From assembly GCF_004193175.1 (NCBI RefSeq), contig NZ_SAUH01000001.1, positions 5,923,501 through 5,987,500 of the forward strand: 64,000 bases of DNA, read 5' to 3'. The DNA comes from Streptomyces sp. RFCAC02. Lineage in GTDB: Bacteria > Actinomycetota > Actinomycetes > Streptomycetales > Streptomycetaceae. Made by a program: the position numbers and the translations under genes. Shown piece by piece: positions 25,357 through 31,922 of this stretch. A model generated the notes under the pieces. The model ran no database searches, was not told where the DNA came from, and was given only the letters and a program-made list of their open reading frames with translations. The stretch's first letter is position 1. Every line of letters begins with the position of its first letter.

Positions 25357-26598
25357 TCAGTCCGCTCGGGTCGTCTCCGCCAGGCGGGCACGGAGGTAGT
25401 CGCGGTCCTCCGGGGCCGTCGCCAGGACGAGCGCGTCCCGGTACGCCGCCGCCGCGTCGGCCCGCCTGCCGAGGCGGCGCAGCAGGTCGGCGCGCGTGGC
25501 CGGCAGCAGATGGTAGCCGCGCAGTGACCCGTCGGCGACGATCGGGTCGAGCAGGGCCAGGCCGGCTGCCGGTCCGTCCGCCATCGCGACGGCCACGGCG
25601 CGGTTCAGCTCCACGACCGGGCCGGGCGTCAGGGCGGCGAGTTCGCCGTACAGCAGGGCGATCTGCGGCCAGTCCGTGTCCTCGGCCCGCGCCGCGGTGG
25701 CGTGGCAGGCGGCGATGGCGGCCTGCACCTGGTACGGGCCCGCGCGGCCCTGGGCGAGTGCCCGCTCCAGGACGGCCACTCCTTCCACGATGCGCTCCCC
25801 GTCCCACAGGGCGCGGTCCTGGCGCTCCAGTGGCACGAACCGGCCCGCCCCGTCGAACCGCGCCGCCCGCCGGGCGGTGTGCAGGAGGGCCAGGGCCAGC
25901 AGCCCACCGGTCTCCGGTTCGTCCGGCAGCAGCCTGGCCAGCAGGCGGGCGAGCGTCACGGCCTCGTCCGCGAGCCCCGACCGCTCCGGACCGTCGCCGG
26001 GCGTGGCGGCGTATCCCTCGGTGAGGAGGAGGTACAGGACGGCCAGCACACTGCCGAGGCGCTCCGGCAGCGCCTCGGCGGGCGGTACGCGGAACGGGAT
26101 GCCCGCGTGCCGAATCCGGCTCTTCGCCCGGAAGAGCCGCTGGCCCATCGTCTTCTCCGGCACGAGGAAGGCCCGCGCGATCGTCGCCGTGCTCAGCCCC
26201 GCCACGGTGCGCAGCGTGAGCGCCACGCGTGCCTCCCGCGACAGCGCGGGGTGGCAGCAGGTGAAGATCAGGCGCAGCCGGTCGTCCGGCATGCCGTCCC
26301 ACGGTTCGCCGCCGTCCGCCGGCTCCTCCGCCCCGGGCGTCAGGACGGCGAGCGTCCGCAGGCCGGCCGCCTCCGTCGCGTCACGGCGCAGGCGGTCCAC
26401 GGCACGGTTGCGGGCCGTCGTGGTGAGCCAGGCCCCGGGGCGGCGCGGCACGCCGTCCAGGGGCCAGCGCTCGACGGCGCGCGCGAACGCCTCCTGTGCG
26501 CACTCCTCGGCCAGGTCCCAGTCGCCGGTGAGCCGGATCAGGGTGGCGACGACCCGGCTCCGCTCCTCGGTCCAGGCCCGGCCGAGGGCGTCGCTCAC
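25357..26598 (-). CDS. ECF42-type RNA polymerase sigma factor (DGPF-associated)
   Basis: A 413-aa sigma factor. The N-terminal third has region 2 (LIRLTGDWDLAEECAQEAFARAVERW) and region 4 (REARVALTLRTVAGLSTATIARAFLVPEKTMGQRLFRAKSRI). The C-terminal extension of about 200 residues (YLLLTEGYAAT..., LLALALLHTARRAARF, VELNRAVAVAMADGPAAGL, YHLLPATRADLLRRLGR) is the TPR-like domain of ECF42. GTG at 26598 overlaps the stop of the upstream DGPF gene as GTGA, so translation is coupled. ECF42 factors have no anti-sigma gene; the fused domain and the DGPF protein are thought to regulate them. Confidence 0.93.
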   Translation of the reverse strand: MSDALGRAWTEERSRVVATLIRLTGDWDLAEECAQEAFARAVERWPLDGVPRRPGAWLTTTARNRAVDRLRRDATEAAGLRTLAVLTPGAEEPADGGEPWDGMPDDRLRLIFTCCHPALSREARVALTLRTVAGLSTATIARAFLVPEKTMGQRLFRAKSRIRHAGIPFRVPPAEALPERLGSVLAVLYLLLTEGYAATPGDGPERSGLADEAVTLARLLARLLPDEPETGGLLALALLHTARRAARFDGAGRFVPLERQDRALWDGERIVEGVAVLERALAQGRAGPYQVQAAIAACHATAARAEDTDWPQIALLYGELAALTPGPVVELNRAVAVAMADGPAAGLALLDPIVADGSLRGYHLLPATRADLLRRLGRRADAAAAYRDALVLATAPEDRDYLRARLAETTRAD

Positions 26599-26924
26599 TC
26601 CGTCCAGAACGGCCGCACCTCGATCATCCCGGCGCGGGCCATCGGATGCTTCGCGGCGACCTCGATCGCCTCGTCCAGGTCGGCGCACTCGATGATGTCG
26701 AAGCCGCCCATCTGCTCCCGCGTCTCGGCGAACGGCCCGTCCGTGACGAGGACCGAGCCGTCACGGACGCGGACGGTCGTGGCGTCGGACGGCGGACGCA
26801 GCCGGTCCCCGGCGAGCCGGATGCCGCGCCGCTCCATCTCGTCCACCCACGCCGTCGGGTCCAGCTCGCCGGGCGCGGCCTCGACCTCGCCGCCGTCCGT
26901 GCAGACCATCATCAGGAACTTCAT
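26595..26924 (-). CDS. YCII/DGPF-domain protein
   Basis: A 109-aa protein with the signature VTDGPFAETREQMGGFDIIECADLDEAIEVAAKHP; the DGPF tetrapeptide gives the family its name. It starts MKFLMMVC like most members. Genes of this kind are the constant partner of ECF42 sigma factors; they belong to the YciI-like ferredoxin-fold superfamily with unknown chemistry. Its ATG overlaps the stop of the upstream SRPBCC gene and its stop overlaps the sigma start, so three genes form one tightly coupled operon. Confidence 0.93.
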   Translation of the reverse strand: MKFLMMVCTDGGEVEAAPGELDPTAWVDEMERRGIRLAGDRLRPPSDATTVRVRDGSVLVTDGPFAETREQMGGFDIIECADLDEAIEVAAKHPMARAGMIEVRPFWTE

Positions 26925-27457
26925 GCGTGCGTCTCCTCGGCGGGCGCGGTGGATCCCGCGGTCGTGATCATGGCGTCCAGGGTCCGTGCCATGTTGTGGC
27001 GCAGGGCTGCCAGCCGGTCGGCGAACCCGGCCGGGTCACGGCGGGCCGCGTCGCGCGCTCCGCTGTCACCGGGGCCGTGGGTGAAGCGGTGCCGTACCAC
27101 GGTGTGCCCGGGGGTGGCGGCCGGCGTCAGATCGTAACGCCACAGCGAGGCCGGGCGGCGCGGGTCCCCCGTGGGGTCGAGCACCATCCAGGCGAACACG
27201 GAGCCCGGCTCCGCTTCCGTGACCTCGCAGATCACCGAGGCCGTCGTGCCGTCCGGGTAGCGGTTGCGCCCCTCGAAACGGGCACCCGGCCGTGCCGCGG
27301 GCGTCCCCTCCGTCAGCCAGGCGGCGTGGTGGCATTCCGGGCTGCAGGCGGCGATGAGCGCCAGGTCGGTCACCAGGTCCCACACGTGACCTCGGGGGAG
27401 CGGTGCCGTGAGGACCACCTCCACCCCGGCTCCGGTCACCGGAACGTTGTCGTGCAT
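26921..27457 (-). CDS. SRPBCC family protein (polyketide cyclase/START-like)
   Basis: A 178-aa START-like protein: GVEVVLTAPLPRGHVWDLVTDLALIAACSPECHHAAWL, then PGARFEGRNRY, the strand VICEVTEAEPGSVFAWMV and LWRYDLTPA, the order of a helix-grip fold that encloses a hydrophobic ligand. Ligand unknown. It is first in the SRPBCC-DGPF-ECF42 operon, with ATGA overlap to the DGPF gene. SRPBCC (AHSA1-like) genes occur commonly in ECF42 neighbourhoods. Confidence 0.85.
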   Translation of the reverse strand: MHDNVPVTGAGVEVVLTAPLPRGHVWDLVTDLALIAACSPECHHAAWLTEGTPAARPGARFEGRNRYPDGTTASVICEVTEAEPGSVFAWMVLDPTGDPRRPASLWRYDLTPAATPGHTVVRHRFTHGPGDSGARDAARRDPAGFADRLAALRHNMARTLDAMITTAGSTAPAEETHA

Positions 27458-27591
27458 GCCGTGCTCCTTTCCCTTTCACAGGTACGACGCGGAGCACGGC
27501 CCGTTTTCTACACCCGGGGCCGAGAAATGCGGGTGCGGGCCGGGGTGGCCGGCCCGCGTGGGGTGGTGGTGGGGGGTGTGGGTGGGGTTGG

Positions 27592-28301
27592 TCAGTACGC
27601 GCTGTTGACGTTGTCCATGGAGCCGTAGCGGTCGGCGGCGTAGTTGCAGGCGGCGGCGATGTTGGCGACGGGGTCGTAGATGTTCTCGCTGGTGCCGTCG
27701 ACGTGGTACTGCTCGAAGGTGGGGTCGATGACCTGGAGGAGGCCCTTGGAGGGGATGTTCTCGTGGGCGTTGGTGTCCCACATGTTGATGGTGAGGGGGT
27801 CGCCGCTGGACTCGCGCATGAGGTTGCTGTAGATGCCGTCGTAGGTGCCGGGGATGTCGTTCTTCTTCATGACGTCGAGGGCTTCGTTGATCCAGTCCTC
27901 GATGTCGTCCTGGGAGGCGGGCTCGGGGGAGGGCTGGTCGGTGCGGTCGATGGTGACGAGGGTGCCGTCGTCGGTGTAGTGGGCGCCGCGGCCGACGGTG
28001 CCGACGTCCGCGCTGGAGGCGGTGTCCTCGGCGGTCTTGCTGTCGGCCGTCTTGGTGTCGGCCGTCTTGGTGTCGGCGGTCTTGGTGTCGGCGGTGTGGG
28101 GCTTGGCGGGGTGGTGGTGTCGGTGGTGTCGGTGGGGGTGAAGGCGGTGGCGGTGGTCTGCTCCGCGACGCGCTCGACGGTGGGGGAGTCGTTCTGGGCG
28201 GCCTGGGCGGTGCCGGGGATGAGGGAGACGGCCGCGGCCGCGGTGCCGGCGGTCAGGACGCCGGCGAGGGTGAGCTTGCGGGGGGTGGTGTTCGCGGTCA
28301 T
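27592..28301 (-). pseudogene. Secreted lytic transglycosylase (SLT-like), frame broken near 28108
   Basis: The ATG at 28301 has GAGG 8 nt upstream and opens a good signal peptide (KLTLAGVLTAGTAAAAVSLIPGTAQA). The catalytic half, with DDIEDWINEALDVMKKNDIPG, NLMRESSGDP (catalytic Glu in RES), SKGLLQVIDPTFEQYHV and IAAACNYAADRYGS, is in a different frame that ends at 27592. The frames meet at a run of four C (minus strand) at 28108-28111; one more C would join TDTTT to PAKPHTADTK and restore a protein of about 236 aa. So this is a single-base deletion, a sequencing error or slippage. The intact protein would be a peptidoglycan-cleaving cell-wall enzyme resembling Rpf-type growth factors. Confidence 0.8.
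28031..28090. repeat. Four 15-bp tandem repeats coding a TADTK-type linker
   Basis: Four consecutive 15-bp units of the form GC(C/G)GTCTTG(G/C)TGTCG on the plus strand encode Thr-Ala-Asp-Thr/Ser-Lys repeats in the transglycosylase linker, right beside the frame break. Copy number could vary. Confidence 0.85.
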
Positions 28302-28779
28302 GGGACGCACCTCGTTCCAGATTGGGACATACCTGGCGGTTCCGGACGATCGCCATGGTGGGAGGCGGCTCCCGGAGGCGGCAACGAGGTGACCTACGAG
28401 CGGGACCCGAAGACCGGCACGGGCCATCCGGCCCCCACACCCCGCCCCCGCACCACCCCCACCGGCCCCCGCCTACGATCGACACCCGTAGGTGACCGGC
28501 GCCATATGCCGCGCCTCACACCCCACCCCCCGGAGATCGACAGAGGGTGCTCATTCGTGTGCATGGAGGGAAGGGGTTCATGCCGGATCCATCGCCGATC
28601 AGCGGTGAGTTGTGACAGAGGGTGACCACGAGTGAGTGAGGCGCCCTGGTGCGTCCAGGGCGACTCGCCCCGGCGCCCCCTGCGACCGGCCCCGCCTCTC
28701 CGTACCGGGGATCCCCAGGCCCTCCCGTGCCCCCGCGCGGGAGCGTCCCCGATGCTTTCCCCTCTGGTGGGATGGGCGC
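28302..28779. other. 478-bp divergent intergenic region with structured leader
   Basis: No convincing gene. On the minus strand the transglycosylase leader contains an 8-nt element, ACCTCGTT (28390 to 28383), fully complementary to AACGAGGT (28316 to 28309), which carries the gene's Shine-Dalgarno sequence. Between them are further small stems (GGGAG/CTCCC). On the plus side an 8-bp hairpin (CGCCCTGG at 28642-28649 with 28655-28662) lies upstream of the DJ-1/PfpI gene. I see no match to the c-di-AMP riboswitch known for Streptomyces rpf genes. Confidence 0.45.
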
Positions 28780-29382
28780 ATGAGCGATCCGCGCACCCGG
28801 ACCATCGGCATCCACCTGTTCCCGGGCGTCGAGGAGCTGGACGCCTTCGCCCCCTGGGGAGTCCTCTCCCGCTGGGTCCGCGACTTCCCCGGCGACGGCT
28901 GGGAGGCCCTCACGTTCTCCGGCGACGGCGCGCCCGTGACGTGCGCGGGCGGCCTCACGGTCGTCCCGCACGCCGCCGCCGACGCGCTCCCCTCCCTCGA
29001 CGTCCTCCTTTATCCGGGCGGCCCCGGCGTCGAGGCGCGGATCGGTGACCAGGAGCATCTCGCGTGGCTCCGCGGCGTGCGCGAGTCCGTGTCGCTGCTG
29101 GTCGGTGTCTGCACCGGCGGGCTCGTCCTCGCCGCTGCCGGGCTGCTGGGCGGGCGGCCCGCGACGACGCACTGGTCGTCGCTCGGGCTGCTGGTGCGGC
29201 TCGATCCGACGGTGGAGATCCGTCCCGGCGAGCGGTTCGTGGACGACGGCGACCTCGTGACATCGGCCGGTGTCTCGGCCGGCCTCGACATGGCTGTCCA
29301 TCTGGTGGCGCGCCTCGCCTCGCCGGAACGCGGGCGTGAGGTCCGGCGGAGCCTGCAGTACGACTCCGCGCCCCCGGATTGA
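28780..29382 (+). CDS. DJ-1/PfpI family protein
   Basis: A 200-aa protein of the class I glutamine-amidotransferase-like fold. The nucleophile elbow LVGVCTGGLVLAAAGLL has Cys111, and an acidic residue sits early (GVEELDAFAPWGVL, E19-type). A late segment, DGDLVTSAGVSAGLDMAVHLVARL, matches isonitrile hydratase-like and transcriptional-regulator-like (AraC-GATase) members. It lacks an AraC DNA-binding domain, so an enzyme is more likely. Substrate unknown. Confidence 0.85.
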   Translation: MSDPRTRTIGIHLFPGVEELDAFAPWGVLSRWVRDFPGDGWEALTFSGDGAPVTCAGGLTVVPHAAADALPSLDVLLYPGGPGVEARIGDQEHLAWLRGVRESVSLLVGVCTGGLVLAAAGLLGGRPATTHWSSLGLLVRLDPTVEIRPGERFVDDGDLVTSAGVSAGLDMAVHLVARLASPERGREVRRSLQYDSAPPD

Positions 29383-29384
29383 CC

Positions 29385-29434
29385 GGTGTCAACGACGGGT
29401 TGACGCCCGGCAGGTGTCAACCTATGGTTGCCTC
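29385..29434 (+). promoter_or_regulatory. Leaderless promoter with two palindromic operator-like sites
   Basis: -35 TTGACG (29400-29405), 17-nt spacer, -10 TATGGT (29423-29428), predicted start of transcription at the ATG (29435). GTCAAC-N5-GTTGAC (29388-29404) overlaps the -35 box and GTCAACC-N3-GGTTGCC (29416-29432) overlaps the -10 box. GGTGTCAAC occurs twice, 28 bp apart. Probably a regulator binds both sites. Confidence 0.65.
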
Positions 29435-30205
29435 ATGGCTGATTCCTCGACATCCCGTCCGTCCACTCCGGCGCCGACGACGCTCGCCACCACGGTCCGG
29501 CTCGACGACCTGATCGACGCGATCAAGAAGGTGCACCCCGACGTCCTCGACCAGCTCTCCGACGCGGTCCTCGCGGCCGACCACCTCGGAGAGCTGTCCG
29601 ACCACCTGATCGGCCACTTCGTCGATCAGGCCCGCAGGTCGGGCGCCTCCTGGAGCGACATCGGCAGGAGCATGGGCGTCACCCGGCAGGCGGCGCAGAA
29701 GCGCTTCGTTCCCAAGGAGTCCGACGAGCCCGGCATCGACGCCCGTGACGGCTTCCAGCGCTACACCCCCCGCGCCAAGAACGTGATCATCGCGGCCCAC
29801 AACGCGGCCAAGGAGGCCGGCAGCCCGCACATCGTGCCGCCCCACCTGGTGCTGGGCCTGCTCAGCGAGCCGGCCGCCTTCGCCGCCCGCGCCATCGAGG
29901 CCCAGGGCGTGACGCCGGCCGCCGTGCGGGACGCCGCGACCGAGGCCCTGCCCGCCGCCGACCCGGACGCCCCCGACCTCATCCCCTACGCCGCCGACGC
30001 CCAGAAGGTCCTGAAGCTGACCTTCAGGGAGGCCCTGCGCCTCGGCCACAACTACATCGGCACCGAGCACATCCTGCTCGCGCTCCTGGAGTGGGAGAAC
30101 GGCACGGGCGTCCTCGCCGGTCTCGGGGTGGAGAAGGCGGCGGCCGAGACGTTCATCGCCGAGGCGCTGGCCGCTGTGATCGAGCAGCAGCGCGAAGGAG
30201 CCTGA
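29435..30205 (+). CDS. Clp N-terminal domain-containing protein with HTH region
   Basis: A 256-aa cytoplasmic protein. Residues 20-90 form a helical region ending in a helix-turn-helix-like stretch, ASWSDIGRSMGVTRQAAQKRF. Residues 105-250 carry two Clp-N repeats (YTPRAKNVIIAAHNAAKEAGSPHIVPPHLVLGLL and FREALRLGHNYIGTEHILLALL), the substrate/adaptor-binding module of ClpA/ClpC, without any AAA ATPase domain. It is probably a regulator of, or adaptor to, the Clp protease system. The upstream region has no Shine-Dalgarno sequence but a near-consensus promoter placing the transcript start on the ATG. Confidence 0.88.
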   Translation: MADSSTSRPSTPAPTTLATTVRLDDLIDAIKKVHPDVLDQLSDAVLAADHLGELSDHLIGHFVDQARRSGASWSDIGRSMGVTRQAAQKRFVPKESDEPGIDARDGFQRYTPRAKNVIIAAHNAAKEAGSPHIVPPHLVLGLLSEPAAFAARAIEAQGVTPAAVRDAATEALPAADPDAPDLIPYAADAQKVLKLTFREALRLGHNYIGTEHILLALLEWENGTGVLAGLGVEKAAAETFIAEALAAVIEQQREGA

Positions 30206-30302
30206 CCCCGCGCCCCCTCCCGCCGCCTGTCCGCCCGGGGGACGGTGTGGCACAGTGGCGCCGGAGTGCCCGCCGCGGCGGGAGGACGCGGGAGGGCTGC
30301 GC

Positions 30303-30599
30303 ATGAACGACACACCGGGGGCGACCTGGATCACCTACGTCGGCGACGGCAAGGTCGAGCTGCCCGCGACCATCGACTCCATCCGCGCCGCGCTCCCCGC
30401 GCAGCGCCGGGACGAGTTCGACTCCGTCGTCGGCAGCACCCCCGGTGACCGGCTCCACCAGGTCCTCGCCCACTGGGCGCTGGAGACCCACCCGCAGGCG
30501 GTCGCCGAGGTGGAGGAGGAGTTCGCCCGGCTGGAGATCGGCGACCTCTCCGGATGTGTGCCGCTCGACGACCGGGAGAACGGGACCGGCGCTGCGTGA
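30303..30599 (+). CDS. Putative antitoxin (DUF6247-like)
   Basis: A 98-aa acidic protein: TIDSIRAALPAQRRDEFDSVVG, then LHQVLAHWALETHPQAVAEVEEEF. The I-R-A-A-L-P-x-x-x-R-x-E-F start resembles actinobacterial DUF6247 proteins, which I know as partners of RelE/ParE-like toxins. It precedes such a gene with a 4-nt GTGA overlap, the classic antitoxin-toxin layout. No DNA-binding motif is obvious. The function is inferred from context. Confidence 0.6.
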   Translation: MNDTPGATWITYVGDGKVELPATIDSIRAALPAQRRDEFDSVVGSTPGDRLHQVLAHWALETHPQAVAEVEEEFARLEIGDLSGCVPLDDRENGTGAA

Positions 30600-30847
30600 G
30601 CCGCTACCGGATCCAGTTCGCGCCGCTGGCCGACGAGGCCCGCAGGGCGATGCCGCGCGCGGCCAGGACCCTGTTCGAGACGGAGATGGGCGCGTCCCTC
30701 GGGCGCGATCCGTACGGCCACGGCTCCACCCCGATCGGCAAGGAACGCGACCGCCGCGAGGCGACCGTCGCGGGCGCCTTCGTCGTGTACTACGTCTCCT
30801 GCACGGTGATGGTGGTCACCGCCGTGAAGATCGTCGCCCGCCCCTGA
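30596..30847 (+). CDS. Putative RelE/ParE-like toxin
   Basis: An 83-aa basic protein with the RelE/ParE layout: an opening strand YRIQFAPLADEARRAMPRAARTLFE (strand then helix pair), a middle loop with basic residues, and closing strands ATVAGAFVVYYVSCTVMVVTAVKIVAR. RelE toxins are ribosome-dependent mRNA nucleases, ParE toxins inhibit gyrase; the sequence does not decide between them. GTG start overlaps the antitoxin stop (GTGA). The gene ends 4 nt before the stop of the convergent SDR gene. Confidence 0.65.
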   Translation: MSRYRIQFAPLADEARRAMPRAARTLFETEMGASLGRDPYGHGSTPIGKERDRREATVAGAFVVYYVSCTVMVVTAVKIVARP

Positions 30848-30851
30848 CGGC

Positions 30852-31865
30852 TCAGGCGAACGCGTCGACGCCGGTCCGTTCCGCCGACAGCTCCCACAGC
30901 CAGGCCGCCGCCGCACGGTCGGCCGCCCACGGCTTCACACCGCCCACCAGCATGTCGTCACCGGCGGCCGGCGCCGCGACGTCGCAGTCCTGGCAGTACG
31001 TCCCGCCGTGTCCGTCGAGCAGGGGTGACGTGGCCGCCCACACGGCCGTCGCCGCGCCCTGCTCCGGGGTCTTGAACCCGGCCGGCGGCCGCCCGTCGGG
31101 TCGGACCCAGCCGAGACCCTCCCACTCGTCGCGCGGGACATGCCGCTGCAGCGGCGTGAGGATGCTGCCCGGGTGCACCGCGAAGGCGTGCAGCCCCTGC
31201 GCGGCGCCCAGCGCGTCGAGGTGGAGCGCGAACAGCGCGTTCGCCGTCTTCGACTGGCCGTACGCGGTCCAGCGGTCGTAGCCCGAGCGGAAGTCGATGT
31301 CGTCCCGGCGCAGCCCGCTCAGGAAGTGCCCGGACGAGGCCACCGACACCACGCGCGCGCCGTGCCGGAGCGCCGGGCGCAGACGGTTCACCAGGGCGTG
31401 GTGCCCGAGGTGGTTGACCGCGAAGTGGGCCTCCCAGCCGGGGCCGACCCGGGTCTCGGGGCAGGCCATGATCCCCGCCCCGTTGATCATCGCGTCCAGC
31501 GCCGACCCGCTGTCCAGGAAGTCCTCCGCGAACCGCCGCACGCTCTCCAGGTCGGCGAGGTCCATCGCCGCCACCTCGGCGCCGGGCACGCCGCGCAGCG
31601 CCCCGGCCGCCGTCTCCGGCCGCCGCGCCGGAACGACGACCCGCGCGCCCGCCCGCGCCAGCGCGCGGGTCGCCGCCAGGCCGAGGCCCGAGTAGCCGCC
31701 GGTGACCAGCACCGTCCTGCCTGTCAGCGGTACGCCCGCCAGAACCTCGTCCGCCGTGCTCGCCGGGCCGAATCCGCTGCCGAGCGGACGCCGCGCCGCC
31801 ACCTCCGCGAGTGCCTCGGGGGTCGTGGGCCGATCCATGGGCAAGGTGCCCCTCTGTGTCGTCAT
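30852..31865 (-). CDS. SDR family oxidoreductase (retinol dehydrogenase-like)
   Basis: A 337-aa long SDR: TGGYSGLGLAATRALARAGARVVVPARR at about residues 55-82 binds NADP(H), INGAGIMACP is the NNAG equivalent, and YGQSKTANALFALHLDALG carries the Y-x-x-x-K pair. Ser is in VSVASSGH. This is the retinol-dehydrogenase/WW-oxidoreductase-like group common in actinobacteria. An ATG at residue 10 (31838) is an alternative start. Substrate unknown; single gene. Confidence 0.88.
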   Translation of the reverse strand: MTTQRGTLPMDRPTTPEALAEVAARRPLGSGFGPASTADEVLAGVPLTGRTVLVTGGYSGLGLAATRALARAGARVVVPARRPETAAGALRGVPGAEVAAMDLADLESVRRFAEDFLDSGSALDAMINGAGIMACPETRVGPGWEAHFAVNHLGHHALVNRLRPALRHGARVVSVASSGHFLSGLRRDDIDFRSGYDRWTAYGQSKTANALFALHLDALGAAQGLHAFAVHPGSILTPLQRHVPRDEWEGLGWVRPDGRPPAGFKTPEQGAATAVWAATSPLLDGHGGTYCQDCDVAAPAAGDDMLVGGVKPWAADRAAAAWLWELSAERTGVDAFA

Positions 31866-31922
31866 GGCGCCGACGCTAGGAGCTGGAGCGCACGCGAGGG
31901 CAAGCCCGCCCGGCCGCCGCGG

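Noticed and set aside
28031..28090. CRISPR-like short repeats
   Set aside because: 15-bp units without spacers, in frame in a coding linker.
28302..28500. c-di-AMP (ydaO) riboswitch upstream of the transglycosylase
   Set aside because: The conserved blocks I know for Streptomyces rpf leaders were not found; only the complementary arms are supported.
28389..28625. 78-codon plus-strand frame in the transglycosylase-PfpI gap
   Set aside because: Low-complexity Pro/Arg/Thr sequence, no ribosome binding site, overlaps the structured leader.
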